Shown one piece after another: positions 50,632 through 63,662 of a stretch of 64,000 bases of DNA; the stretch's first letter is position 1; each line of letters opens with the position of its first letter. Source of the DNA: Manihot esculenta. Lineage: Eukaryota > Streptophyta > Magnoliopsida > Malpighiales > Euphorbiaceae. The notes beneath the pieces were generated by a model, which had not been told where the DNA came from, made no database searches, and was given only the letters and a program-made list of their open reading frames with translations. Both the position numbers and the translations under genes were made by a program. The DNA lies in contig NC_035174.2 of NCBI RefSeq assembly GCF_001659605.2, forward strand, positions 6,822,389 through 6,886,388, written 5' to 3'.

Positions 50632-52469
50632 ATGGGAGAGATCGATACCAAACCTATTGAACCTGTACAGGTTGCACTGACCTTGTTTGAAGAGAAGAGT
50701 AAACAGAGGAAACATCTGCCTGGCAGCAGCAGCGGTGATGTGAGATATTTTACATTTGAAAATGTTTACGAAGTTTTTAATTATAATTTTTATGAAATAT
50801 TTTTATTTTATAATTCATCTTGTACCTTCAGGAGATGGATAAAGAGAAGGATTTTGAAGGACTCCAAAAGGATTTGGCCAATTACAAGGTGCAGTTGGAT
50901 GCCAAAGACGCTGCCTACTTGCAACTGTTGCATAAAATGGAGCACTACCAAAAAACAGCAGAGGAAGTTTCTGCTCAACTGAAGAATTCCGAGGTTGAAA
51001 GAGATGGCTACTTAGGAGAATGTCGAGTAGCAAGACTTCAGATCGATGAACTTGAGGCTAGGGTGAAGGAAATGGGTGATCAAGTGTTAGAATCTGGAAA
51101 AATAAGGGAGCAACTTTTACATGTTTTAGGTGAACTGAAGGCCGTGCAGGGAGAGGTGCTTAGTATGGAATCAGAACTTGCTTCTGCCACAGAAGCTAAG
51201 CTCAAGGCCCTGACACAAGCTGAGCTGATGGAAACTGCTGCCAATATGGAGAAGGAGAGAGCTGAAGAGCTACTGAAGCGTGTCATCGACCTCAATGAAG
51301 CTGTTTTTCTGTCAAAACAAGCTGCTCTTGAAGCTGAGAAAGATGAGTGCACAGCTTTATCTGAGAAAGAGGAGGCAGCAGAAATAGAAGATCAAGCACA
51401 AAAACAGGAAGATGACATGAAAACACAAATGGGAATTATGCAAGAATTGGAAAATCAGCTAAGGGCCAAGGCAGTATTCATTGATTCGCTGCAGCTGGAA
51501 CTTAATCAAGCAAATGAACGACTAAGTTCATCTGACAAAGCTGCTTCTGATGTCATAAATGATCTAAACCAGCTAAAGGTAGATTTGAAAGACAAAGAAA
51601 AAGAGAATTTTGATCAAGCAATTTATATTGCGGAATTGGAAACTGAAATGAATAAGTTGAAACTAGAACTGAAGAATGCAAATGATGAAGTAACTCTCTT
51701 GAACTGCGATGTTGAAATGCTCACAGAGGAGTTGGCGAAGGTAAAAACTGAAATGGAGGAAATCAAGGAAAGGGAGAATGATGAACAGATTGAGATAGCA
51801 TTGCTGAAAGCTGAGCTTCATAAAGTACGGTCAAAACTTGCAGCAGCAGAGGCAGCTGAAGCAAGAGACGGAAATGTTAAATCAGGGTTATATCTTGCAG
51901 TTCATCAACTAGCCATTGAAGCAGAAGTAGCAAAGAAGGAAAATGAAAGGTTAAAACAAGAAGCAGATTTGGCTGCAGAATCCGCTGACCTTGGCCTAGG
52001 ATATGAGACCTCTTCTCAGGCTGTAGAAGTTAGTCAGGCAAATGAATCAGTAGCAGAAGCTGAAAAGAGAAGTGATGAGAATGATCACAACATAACAATT
52101 TCATTAGAAGAGTACGAATCCTTAATAAACAAAGCCAAGAAGGTCAACCAATCCGCAAACAAAGATTCAAAATCTGAAAACAAGAATGAATTGGAAACAT
52201 TGAAGAAGGAATTCGAAGTTGCAACTGCAAAAGTTGCAGAGCTCAGGACTCGTACAGAACAGGCAATTACAAGGGCAGAAGCAGCGGAAAGAGCTAAATT
52301 AGCAGTTGAAGGTCAGCTAAGAAAATGGAGAGAACAGAAGCAGAGGAGAAAGGCTGCATTAGCTGCACTTCGGAAAGAATCATTATCAGGGGAGTTTGCT
52401 TCTTCATCATATGACACCACACCAATAAATTACCAGCCATTGGGCAAGTTTTTGGACATGAAATTCTAG
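50632..52469 (+). CDS. WEB family (DUF827) coiled-coil protein, PMI2/PMI15-like
   Basis: The joined CDS encodes 581 residues in two exons, 50632-50739 and 50832-52469. The intron is GT-AG (GAT|GTGAGA ... CTTCAG|GAG) in phase 0. The start is MGEIDTKPIEPVQVALTLFE. Nearly the whole protein from about residue 40 to 550 is heptad-rich coiled coil with Glu, Lys, Gln and Leu (for example LQKDLANYKVQLDAKDAAYL). The C-terminal part has hallmarks of the WEB family: ITISLEEYESLINKAKK, then AEAAERAKLAVEGQLRKWRE and QRRKAALAALRKES. Arabidopsis WEB1 and PMI2 form a complex needed for normal speed of light-driven chloroplast movement through chloroplast-actin filaments. Membership of the family is clear; equivalence to PMI2 or PMI15 is inference. 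No transit peptide or membrane segment is apparent. Confidence 0.88.
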
Positions 52470-53328
52470 TCTTTTTAGATGTAACTTTTCAAATAATCTT
52501 CGAGCACCAAACACCCTTTAATGATTTGCTTGAAGTAAGACCATCTATGTTTCTCTAGATGCAAATATGTTCTAGTCAAGTGTCCATCTCTTCAGACAAA
52601 TCATGGATCAACACAAAAATCCAGACTCATTGGACAGAGCCCAATATAAGCTCAGCCCAGATTAACAATGAAGGTGTAGCCCAACAGAAACTATTTCCAT
52701 TTTCTCAGCTATTTCTTCACCTCCTTTTTATTCACCCAATTAGCCCTCGTAATGTGAACGGCGAGACTCGAATTCGAAAGTGGACAAAATTTTCATGTGG
52801 TGATTTTTGGTTGGAATTCTGAAAAGCGAATTGAGGAGGAGGGAGCAATGCATCGTGAAGAAAAGAATGAAACAAAATTTCCAAAAGTGAAAGTTGGTCA
52901 ATGCCCCGTCAAAGTTTGTGAGTGATTCTTCCAAGCAAAAGAAAGAAAAAGAGAAAATAATAAATTGAAACACGGTACTAATGGTGATGGAAAAAGTCTG
53001 AAAGTCATTGGTCCAAATTTTGCACTCATGAATTTTCATTATTGACTCTTACCCTAACCAACCAAACTTTGTCACGTAAGTGAATCATTTTGCAAATCAC
53101 ATTCATCCATTTTATGCAATTGTGGGGTTTCACCCACTGATTTTATCTATAGTTTTAAAAAAAATTAATTAATTAGTAGATTATCTTATGATGTTTATAC
53201 AATTTAAAATTTGTGCATCAATTTACTCCTATTTATCAATCATGTAAATTTCTTAAAAATAATTTATTTATTCCAGTTTATATAGTTTAATATGTTACAA
53301 ATTATACATCGAATTTAAGCAAAAACAA

Positions 53329-53455
53329 TTTTTTTTTTTTAAATTGGAGACGAAAGCATGGAGAAAAAAAAAACTCAATAAATGATAATGTTCGGATTTG
53401 AACCATATGGCAACCTGTCATCCTAGCCCAGCAATTACTGACATACCAATAAATT
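53329..53455 (-). mobile_element. tRNA-derived SINE-like unit (3)
   Basis: Minus-strand reading gives a left part GTCAGTAATTGCTGGGCTAG (about 53423-53442), then box-B-like GGTTCAAATCCG (53393-53404, consensus GGTTCGAATCC with a CpG change). An A-rich middle and an A-run (T-run 53329-53340 on plus) follow. The box-A region differs from units 1 and 2, so it may be another family. Confidence 0.4.
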
Positions 53456-56140
53456 TCACACTCCAAACTTTGTCTAAACATTTGTGCACGTGCCTTGCTA
53501 TCTTGACCAAGACTTTATTAAACCACTCTTAAATCTTAATCACAAAATTATTGCACAGATTTATACCGAAATCATAAAGTTTTTGTGTTAGATTGTACTA
53601 AGCCGTTGCATTAAATTTATAAATTTTTATTATAATTGTTATACATTTATTGTTATTATTTTTTTAAATCCTAAGTATATCCCCAGCTATAATTATCATC
53701 GAATATGAAAATTTCATAAAACTTTAGTTAATTTTTTTTTAATTTATTAAAATTTTAAAAATTAATGAAAAAACTCATTCCATATTAAATATAAGACATT
53801 TTACTATCAAAATATATATTTTCATAATTCGACCGAGATTTAATAACCGAAGAAAATTAATTTTGATAACTTTAAGTAAAGATAGTCAATTCCATTAATA
53901 CTTGTTAAATGCATGTCTTATGAGTGATTGATGTTAGATGAATGAAAGGATAAGGTTTGTGCTCAGCTTTGCATTTATTAATTAATTTCTTTTTAATAAA
54001 CGGCCTACCAACTACTAAATAATATCCGATCCAATTTAATGATACATGTGCGAAATTATAAAAATGATCAGAATATATATACTTTAAAACCAACTTTAAT
54101 TCGACATATTAAACTCTTTCAAAAATTTTATACTTTTTAATATTCTAAAAACTTTAATTCATCCGAACCAATAGATTTAGTTTTATTAACTCTTCGACCA
54201 TAATCTCAATTTATTAATTTTTTCATGAGATTAAACCTTAATCCAAATGTCTTCTACCGGTGAATCTAATGAATCTTAGTTTATCATATTCAAATTAATA
54301 ATTAACCATAAATTTAAATTTTTTTAATTTTAAAATTTAAATTAAATAGGTATTATTTATCATTTTATTCTTTCTATTAAATATAAACTTCTAGAAAGAT
54401 AATATTAACTTCTAGAAGTGAGATAGTCTTTTACTCTTTTTTAACTAAAGATCTCAAATTTAAATTTTAGATATTTATTTCAAAGATAATAAATATAAAT
54501 TAATTAGATTAATCAATTATGATGGTTTATTAAAAAAATATTATTAGTATTCCTAAGAAAAACAATGATAAACTATTAGAAAATGAAAATCTTTTTGTTT
54601 ATAAAAATATATGCTATTACAAAAAAAAATCTTTTAATTGAATCCAATTTTGAAAGCATATGCAATAAACAAAATAGAAAAAAAAAAAAAAGGATTTCAA
54701 TAGAATTAGTTTTTATTATGGTGGTAGGAGAAGCGATAAGCACACCCCAACTAGAACTAGCTATTTCACCCATAAAAAAAATAATAAATAAATAAAAATT
54801 ACACAATGGTTGACAATTTGAGCCATCATTTTGACTTTGATTTCCTCATGATTAGAGTGTGACATCCCCACGTGTGATGGGCTACTTTCCCATGCCGTTA
54901 AGCTAAATTCTAAGATTTGATGGATGCTTCACATCTCTTCTCCTTTGCCTCTTGATCTTAATCAATTGGGTCCCCATCATTAAAACCAAAATCGTAACGT
55001 CCGATTGGGCAATACTACACATTCACACATTTCTTCTAATAAATTTATAAGATAAAAGTTATATTCCAATATTTGTTTTCCTAAATCATTTAGTATATAG
55101 ATTTTATTTTTTTATTAATCCAAATCAGTTGAGCCGACCTATTAAAAAGAAAAAATAATTTTTTTAATTTTAAAAATATTTTATATTTAATATTTAAATT
55201 TAAGATCACTATTTAAAAAAAAAAAAAACTCGTTTGAAGAGTTATATTTCAATATTTTAACCATCAATGATTTTGAAATGGAAAAAAAAAAGAGAGATTT
55301 AGGATTGCCTTTCCAGAGAAGAAGCAAAAATGGTTGTTGTTGTTGATGCTGCAGAGAAGCAGCCTAACAACTCTTGATGGAAAACATCATTTTCCTTTTG
55401 ACTAGTTACCATCAAACGCCATTGCATATGAATCCTCATTGTCGTTTTCTATTACAATTGTGGTGGGGACTTTATTTATTTATTTACTTTTTATATTATG
55501 TGTGCTATTTTGTTATTCTTAGCCCACAAGTCACTTGTTTATTCATTTATTTACATTTCAAAAATCCCGAAATTATTAGTTTAGATATATACTGATGATC
55601 CCCGAGTATTTTATATCTCGGAATAAGGTCGGACTTTAAAAGACAGATCTAAAGCGTACTAAATCTTTTTTGGAATGAACCAACCCATATTATGAGTTTC
55701 AGTCCAATTGAAAAATAAGGTGGAACAAATTTTATCCGGGAACTCTTTAAAGGAAACACAATATAACGATGTGACTATAGAAATGAGAGCAGTCATTTCA
55801 CAATCTGTCTGCATGCGCATCGGAAAAAATTAAATGGCCGTCTAGCATGAAGAGAAACTCTGACACATTTGTATGTACGGAGCTGAGTAACAGAAACATG
55901 TAATACTGTAGCAGATAAACCGTTAGACAACACTAACAAATAAAAAAAAAATAAATAAAATGAAAGAAACATCTTCTTTTTCTCTAAAATTTGAAAACAT
56001 AGCGTAATTTCTACTTTTTAAATTTCAAAACGTCATATGTAAATATAATTGATAACAATTATATATATAAATATATATATATACTCGAGCATTCATAAAT
56101 TAGAATTATTTATAGGGCTATTTATTTTTTCTAAATGCTA

Positions 56141-56171
56141 ATTATTATTATTATTATTATTATTATTATTT
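56141..56171. repeat. (ATT)n microsatellite
   Basis: About ten uninterrupted ATT units. Confidence 0.95.
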
Positions 56172-56460
56172 CATTGAAAAAAAAAGAGTTTATCCTTTTT
56201 CAAAAGTAATTTAGTAATATAAGTTAATATTTAATTTAGAAAAAAATAATAATAAGAATGGATGATATATTAAGAAAAATTAAATAAAAATAATTAACAA
56301 AAACTGCCTTATTACTGTGATATGCCACAATTTCCCCATAAATTACCAAAGGCTTTTCTTAAATCTCAATGGCCAAAATCTGATTGCACATATTTTCCTC
56401 CTTTCAGATTATAGCCATACCCCATCTCATACACAAGAATCCGCTCAAAGAAATATATGC

Positions 56461-56466
<6 letters not shown>

Positions 56467-56513
<47 letters not shown>
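56467..56513. repeat. (AT)n microsatellite
   Basis: About 23 uninterrupted AT units, preceded by ATATGCATATAC. Long AT tracts are length-variable between individuals. Confidence 0.95.
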
Positions 56514-56518
<5 letters not shown>

Positions 56519-57974
56519 TTAACGAATAGGATCTGTCAATTGATTTCAATTTTTAAATCAAATTGAAACTGTAAATTAAGAGAATCAGTTACAATTTGTT
56601 TTTTAATCAGAATTAAAATTAATATATAAATAAATTAAATTATAAATAATTAAATTAAAGTTTATTTATAACTTATAAAAATGTAATATTATTTTATTTT
56701 TTATATTATATGTAAAATTATTTTATTTTTTTATCATGTAAATGAATATATTTTAAACATTTTATTTATTTAATAAATATATATTTAATAATATTTAAGA
56801 CTTATATTTATTTTTTTATATTTTATTTGAGTTTTTTATTTTTAAATTTTTTTAAATCAAAATTTGATCATTAATTTATAATTTAAACTTAAATAAAAAT
56901 CAAAATTATGAAAAATTGAAATTATAAAAACTTCAAAATTAAATAAAATCGAATTGAAATCGTTAAAAAATTAAACAATTTCGATTCAATTCAAAAAATA
57001 GATTGAATTATTGATTCTAAACCAAAACTGACCATGGCCACATTTAGTCAAATCTAAATTTTCAAATGAGTTATATATAATTTTAATTATTGGATCAGAT
57101 CATACTAAATAATTAAAATTTTATTTTATTAAGTTTTAAAATAATAATTATGAATAAATAAAATCAATGTAAATTAATACTTATAAAATTGTTTAAAGTG
57201 TCGAAACATCTGTATATGCATTAATCCAAACAAACCCTTATATATACAAAAAATAAATTTCCATGCAGAATTGTAGTACTCGAAAGCAACCCCCAAACCC
57301 TAGCCTATAAAATATGATAATTAATTAACACGAAATTTCCCAGAAATTTCTTTGCACCTTGAGCTCGTTGCCTCATTCATAGGGTTTAATGATTGAGCAT
57401 TTTCCTAAATAAAATTAAAATTATTTATTTATTCTATTATTATTATAATAAATTAAATTTGAATTGTAATTTTGTTTTTTAAATAAAAATAATTAGTGTA
57501 AATATTATCACGTATAAGATTATAAAATATTTCTTTAATAAATTTGGAGGGCCATAAGATAATAAACCACATATTTTTCTAAATAATAGTTTATTAATTA
57601 TTTACTTGTTTTATAATAGAAAAATAAAGTCTTCTCTACACTTTTCAAGTCTTAATTATCATTTTTTCCAAAAAAAAAAACGAAAAAAAACATTGCTTAT
57701 GCTATCTCTCCGTGGTCGGCAATAAATTATACATTTTGTAGAATTTTAAATTTTGCAAAGGAGACAAAAGTGCTCTAGTGTTGACGACGTTGTCTTCTTG
57801 GACTAATGTATGAAACCAAACCCTCCCATGCCTTCCATGGCCGAAACTTCATGACACAAGACTAACTATTTTTTAAAATATAATTTTAAAATCATTAAAT
57901 TAAAATTCATCAATAAAAATTCTCTAAAATCAATATCATCAAGTCAACCGTTAATTTTCTGCTATACGTCTATG

Positions 57975-58775
57975 ATCCGCAATTTTTAACATTAAAATAA
58001 AAAATTTACTATTTAATTTTTAAATATTATTATTATTAACAAGTTAGTACTACTATTTTTAAAATTTATTAAAATAATTTTATATTTTTTCTCCGTCAAC
58101 GAAATTCTTTTATTTTTTTTTTATTAAAAAAATAGATCAGAGATAAAAGAGAAATTTTTTAAAATTTAATTTTACTCTCAAATAAAAATTTTTATTTAGT
58201 TTCTGAGTATTATCATTTTTAACAAGTCAATTTCTATATTTTTAGAAATCTATTAAAACGTACTTATATTTTTTTAAATTTATTAACACATTCTTATATT
58301 TTTTTAAATCTATTAAAATATTTTTATCATTTATTTTCGTCAATGAAATAGTCCATTTTATTTTTCTCCTTTAAAAAAAAAAGAAGATGAATATGAAGAT
58401 GAAGATGGAGATAATGATGAAAAAAAAAATAAAAAAGAAAAGAAAAAAAATAAAAAAGAAAGAGAAGAATATGATAATATCAAAGAACAAGAAGAATCGT
58501 CTCATTTTTCTTTTCTTAAAAAAAAAAATTGAATTAGAAAAATAAAAATCAAAGAAAAATAAAAAGAAAGAGAATAGGGAGTATAATTTAATTTTTTATT
58601 ATATTTTTAATGATAGAAATAAATATAAAAAATATTTTATTGATAAAAATAAAATATAAACACATTTTAATAAATTTTTAAAAATATAAAAATTAATTTA
58701 TTAATAATAATAATAATTAAAAACTAAATTATAAATTTCCATATTAAAATTTAATGTCATCCGTCAAAATTAATT
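57975..58775. mobile_element. Mutator-type MITE complex with long AT-rich inverted ends
   Basis: The left arm (TTACTATTTAATTTTTAAAT, ATTATTATTAACAAGTTAGT, TCCGTCAACGAAAT) recurs near 58190-58350 in the same orientation (TTTTAACAAGTCAATTTCTA, TTCGTCAATGAAAT). An inverted version occurs at about 58600-58770 (TTTTTAAAAATATAAAAATT, TAATAATAATAATTAAAAAC). This looks like one TIR element with a nested or duplicated arm. The central AG-rich part (58375-58570) is low-complexity. No coding potential. Confidence 0.5.
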
Positions 58776-59372
58776 AATTTGTAATATAATCTGCAATTCA
58801 AAGAAACTGATGTCATTTGACAGATTAAAAAAAAAGTGGGAGTTGTGGACTTAAATTTCAAATGATCACATTTAATTATTATTGTACAAAAAAAAAAAAA
58901 ACCGTTGGGCAAGCCACCACCATGTAAAAGATGGACATTAATTATTAATGTTTTTGTTTTTTTGGGAATAATTTAATTAAAAAATTAAAATTTTAAAAAA
59001 ACGTGAAAATTATTTTTATTTAATTAATTTTTTTTAAACTATAAATTATATATATATTAAAAGAAAGGTCACCAACTAAAAATCACGAGGAAACATCCCA
59101 ACGCAACAACCAAACTGTTCAGGTTTTTCTATTATTATTATTATTATTATTATTTGGTCCACTCAATTTTGGGCTATATATTCTAGTCATGAGATTGTCA
59201 TGATCTAACACTTCATATTATCCCATTATTATTTTTTTACAAATAACAATGAATATAATAAATTCTTAAAAGGTTTATATTTATTAGATAAAATTCAGAA
59301 AAATGAAATTAATTATTACTAAATATTTTTTAAACCTGTGTAGATATAACTTCTCGTCGTGGCCATGAGTTT

Positions 59373-59409
59373 GGTCAAAAAATGGCCAAAGCATACGTGA
59401 AGTGGTCAA
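59373..59409 (-). promoter_or_regulatory. pair of W-box motifs upstream of the NILR1-like gene
   Basis: GGTCAA occurs at 59373-59378 and 59404-59409, that is TTGACC on the minus strand, 31 bases apart and about 450-480 bases upstream of the receptor ATG. TTGAC[CT] is the WRKY-binding W-box and is common in immune gene promoters. Hexamers also occur by chance, so function is a guess. Confidence 0.35.
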
Positions 59410-59800
59410 CAAGAGCGGCTCACTTCACTGGCCCCTGATTTGCTCCAAAGCTTCTTCCCTCTTAACTGCACATCAGATTCCACCCCAAAATCAAACCTCT
59501 ACAACCTCTGAATACTGTTTCTCGACAAGACAACATTATACAATTCTCGTTTTCTTTAAAAAAAAAAAAAAAAAGAACGAAAGAAAAAAAACAGAGGAAG
59601 CAAACATTTCTTTCAAGTTTGGGTTGCTCTACCTGCTGGCCTTGTACTTCAACGACATACCATTGCTTTCAAATTCAACATATTTTTTAATGTCTTTAGT
59701 CTCAATTGCTTGTCGCCCACGATTATTCTTGATGGCATTGTAAATCAGGAACAGTTATATTCTCTATCAACAACATAAACAAAAAACATTTAATACAAAA

Positions 59801-59833
59801 GAAGAAGAAGAAGAAGAAGAAGAAGAAGAAGAA
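59801..59833 (+). repeat. (GAA)11 in the NILR1-like 5' leader
   Basis: Eleven uninterrupted GAA units ending 21 bases upstream of the ATG at 59855. Confidence 0.95.
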
Positions 59834-59854
59834 AGGTGTTTCTCAAGATTGATC

Positions 59855-62800
59855 ATGCCAGAAGACGAAACTGATTTCTGGCTTGCTGTATTGTTTGTCT
59901 TCTTAATTTTGATTACAGGTACAAACAAATCTATAGTCTTTTTCAGCTTTCCTTTTTTATTTTCTCCTGTTAGATGATGATTATATAGTTTTTGATACTA
60001 ATGTTATTACCACTTTCCAATGATAATTTCCATTTTAAAAACCCAAATTTCCAGAAAAATTTTGTGGGAATCTTAGTTTCCATGTTCGAGGAAGATTCTG
60101 TTAACTGGGATCTTGGTTTCTGTTATTTAATTTGTTGCAGGTACGGTGGTTGCTGGAGATTCTCTAGACAGAGATAGGGAAGTCCTGCTAAACCTGAAGT
60201 CATTTCTGGAACTGAAGAACCCAATAAACCGAGGACAATACGTCCAATGGGATCATCTGAACACAAATCCCTGCAACTGGTCTGGAATCAGTTGCACAGA
60301 TGATGGCTCTGGCTCTGGCTCAAGGGTTACTGGCATCGACCTTACGTACAACAATATTTCTGGAGACTTGTATAACAACTTCTCTTCGCTCACTGCTCTT
60401 TCTCATCTCGATCTTTCTCAAAACTATATCAAGGGTTCGATTCCTAGTGACTTGAGCAATTGCCGGAACTTGGTCTATCTCAATCTCTCACACAATATGC
60501 TGGATGGGGAGCTCAACTTGACTGGATTGAGTAATTTGCGAATTCTGGACTTGTCTGTGAATAGGATTCTCGGGGAAATTCAAACTAGCTTTCCAGCAAT
60601 TTGTAACAATTTAGTTGTGGTGAATATTTCAGGAAATAATTTCACTGGTAGGATTGATAATTGCTTTGATGGGTGCTCGAGTTTGCAGCACCTTGATTTG
60701 AGCTCGAATTTTTTCAGCGGGGGGATGTGGAGTGGTTTTTCGAAGCTCAAGGAATTTTCAGTATCAGAGAATTTTCTCAGTGGAGAAGTTCTGGGGTCAA
60801 GTCTCGCTGCGAATTGTAGCCTGGAAAATTTCGACCTGTCAGGAAACAATTTCACTGCTGAGTTTCCAAAAGAGATCTCGAATTGTAGGAATTTGAAAAT
60901 TTTGAATGTGTGGGGCAACAAATTCACCGGGAAAATTCCATCTGAGATTGGATCCATTTCTGGTCTTGAAGCTCTGTTCTTGGGAAACAACAGTTTTTCT
61001 CCAGTGATTCCAGAGTCTCTTTTGAACTTGAGTAGTTTGGTCTTTCTGGATTTGAGCAGAAACAATTTTGGAGGTGATATACAGGAGATTTTTGGGAGAT
61101 TCACACAAGTGAAGTTTCTGGTATTACATGCAAATTCATATTCTGGTGGCCTATATTCTTCAGGCATTCTCAGGCTACCAAATGTTGTTCGATTAGACTT
61201 GAGCTACAACAATTTCTCAGGTCCATTACCCGTTCAAATCTCTCAAATGCCAAGCTTGAAATACTTGATCCTTGCTTATAACCACTTCAATAGTAGCATA
61301 CCTCAAGAATATGGAAACTTGAAAGAACTCCAAGCTCTTGATCTCTCCTTCAACAGCCTAACTGGACAAATACCACCTTCATTTGGAAACTTGAGTTCAC
61401 TCTTGTGGTTAATGCTCGCCAACAATTCTTTAACAGGTGAAATTCCTCGAGAACTGGGAAACTGCAGTAGCTTATTGTGGCTAAACCTCGCCAACAACAA
61501 GCTTACAGGGAATATCCCAGCTGAGCTGGTAAATATAGGCAGCAATCCCATGCCGACGTTCTGGTCAAACCAGCAGAATGAAGGCATCATCGCTGGGTCC
61601 GGTGAGTGTTTAGCAATGAAGAGGTGGATTCCGGCAGACTATCCTCCATTCAGTTTTGTATATACCATACTTACACGTAAGAGTTGCAGAAGCATATGGG
61701 ATAGGATACTTAAAGGATTTGGCCTCTTCCCAGTGTGTGCTGCTGGCTCCACAGTGAGAACACTTGAAATTTCTGGTTATCTTCAACTAAGCGGAAACCA
61801 GCTTTCTGGTGTGGTCCCTCAAGATATTGGTAAGATGCGTAGCTTTAGTTTATTGCATCTGGGTTCCAATGAGATTAATGGGACACTTCCTCCACAGATT
61901 GGACAGTTGCCACTTGTAGTGCTAAATCTTAGCAAAAATGGATTTTCTGGTGAAATTCCAGGTACAATTGGGAATATCAAATGCTTACAGAATCTTGATT
62001 TATCTTACAACAATTTCTCTGGAACCTTTCCTGTGATATTGAACGACTTGAGTGAGCTTAGCAAGTTCAATATCTCATACAATCCAATTATTTCTGGCAT
62101 TATCCCATCAACTGGACAATTGGCTACTTTTGAGAAAGATTCTTACTTTGGCGATCCACTCTTGATCCTTCCAAAATTTATCAAAAATTCCTCGGATGTT
62201 CCACCCAAAAATAGGAAGATTGGCCGCAATAAGAGAGACAACATAAGGTGGACTTTATTTTTAGTGTCCTTAACACTAACCCTGGCTTTCTTAGTCTGTG
62301 GAGTTCTATCAGTTGTCGTGTGGATGTTAGGGAAAAGTCCACCAGACTCACCTGGGTATCTCTTGCAGGAAACCAAATACCGGCACGACTTGGCATCAAG
62401 TTCCGGCAGCTCATCTCCATGGTTGTCAGATACGGTTAAGGTAATTCGTCTGAACAAAACAGCATTCACTCATGCTGACATTTTGAAGGCAACAGGTAAT
62501 TTTTCAGAAAGCAGAATCATTGGGAAGGGAGGATTTGGAACTGTATATCGAGGGGTATTGCCTGGTGGAATCCATGTAGCAGTTAAGAAGCTGCAAAGGG
62601 AAGGTACTGAAGGTGAAAGAGAGTTTCGAGCCGAAATGGAAGTGCTAAGTGGAAATGGCTTTGGCTGGCCACATCCAAATCTTGTAACACTTTATGGGTG
62701 GTGCCTTGATGGTTCAGAGAAAATATTGGTCTATGAGTACATGGAAGGTGGAAGCTTAGAGGATCTTGTATCGGATAGAATGAGGCTAACATGGAGGAGA

Positions 62801-63388
62801 CGCATTGATATAGCGATAGATGTAGCACGAGCATTAATATTTCTGCACCATGAGTGCTATCCTGCAATCGTGCACCGCGATGTTAAGGCTAGCAATGTTC
62901 TGCTAGACAAAGATGGCAAGGCAAGAGTGACAGATTTTGGCCTAGCAAGATTTGTTGATGCTGGAGATAGCCATGTGAGCACAATTGTAGCCGGCACGAT
63001 TGGATATGTTGCACCAGAATATGGGCAAACATGGCAAGCTACTACGAAAGGCGATGTATACAGCTTTGGGGTGTTGGCAATGGAACTGGCAACCGGAAGG
63101 CGAGCTGTGGATGGTGGGGAAGAATGTCTAGTCGAATGGGCGAGACGGGTGCTTGGAAATGTGCCAAATGGTGTAGGTAGAGCAGTGATACCTGTTATGC
63201 TTTTGGGGTCTGGATTAGCAGAGGGAGCAGTGGAGATGTGTGAGTTACTGAGGATTGGAATTAGATGCACTGCAGAGGCACCCCAGGCTAGACCAAACAT
63301 GAAGGAGGTACTGTCTATGCTGATCAAGATTTCAGGCACCAGGGGGGATTTCATTTGTGGCTCCTCTCCTCCTCTTCCCTTATTCTAA
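59855..63388 (+). CDS. NILR1: LRR receptor-like Ser/Thr kinase, NILR1 (At1g74360) orthologue
   Basis: The joined CDS encodes 1103 residues in two exons, 59855-59918 and 60141-63388. The intron (ACAG|GTACAA ... TTGCAG|GT) is GT-AG. Exon 1 gives the missing start: MPEDETDFWLAVLFVFLILI is a signal peptide joined to TVVAGDSLDRDREVLLNLKS, the LRR N-cap. An extracellular LRR array follows, interrupted by an island domain at about 500-565 (GSGECLAMKRWIPADYPPF ... LFPVCAAGSTVRTL). Next come a transmembrane helix at about 725-750 and a kinase domain with GKGGFGTVYRG, Lys837 in VAVKK, HRDVKASN (933-940), DFG (953-955) and APEYGQTWQAT. HRD and DFG are intact, so an active kinase is likely. Island placement, sequence phrases and length match Arabidopsis NILR1, a receptor in nematode-triggered immunity, reported to sense ascarosides. 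Shared ligand specificity here is inference. Confidence 0.95.
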
Positions 63389-63662
63389 TTCAATGTTAAG
63401 ATGGAAAGAAAAGTGTCCATAGATTGTTAAATTGTTTCCACACAGTATACATCAATAGTTGACAGATTTTTGTTCATCTGATCATTCTTCTTGTACACAA
63501 CCATTCACAAAATTGAAACAGACGGTATAAATTTTTTTTTTTCCTTTCTGCAATGCTTATAGCAACCATATCCATATGGAAGCATTACTTTATAATCGAC
63601 ACCGTTTTCACTTAGGATTTCTGATATGATTTGTTAATAATGAAGGCAAATGGAACATTGAC
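63389..63662. other. 3' flank of the NILR1-like gene
   Basis: This is the likely 3' untranslated region and terminator of the receptor gene. A T-run lies at about 63531-63543. No gene is seen. Confidence 0.4.

Larger units (their letters stand above)
52470..59372. other. gene-poor AT-rich intergenic region
   Basis: About 7 kb without a supportable gene. Contents that I can name are a SINE-like unit (53329-53455), an (ATT)n tract (56141-56171), an (AT)n tract (56467-56513), possible inverted repeat arms around 56.5-57.0 kb and a MITE complex (57975-58775). The first few hundred bases are 3' sequence of the WEB gene. Confidence 0.4.

Noticed and set aside
56520..57035. Inverted AT-rich arms around 56.5 and 57.0 kb resembling another decayed MITE
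   Set aside because: Similarity is mostly AATT/TTAA low-complexity sequence and I could not define ends or a target duplication.
60580..62867. Long minus-strand frames opposite the receptor gene
   Set aside because: Antisense shadows of the LRR and kinase codons; no independent support.
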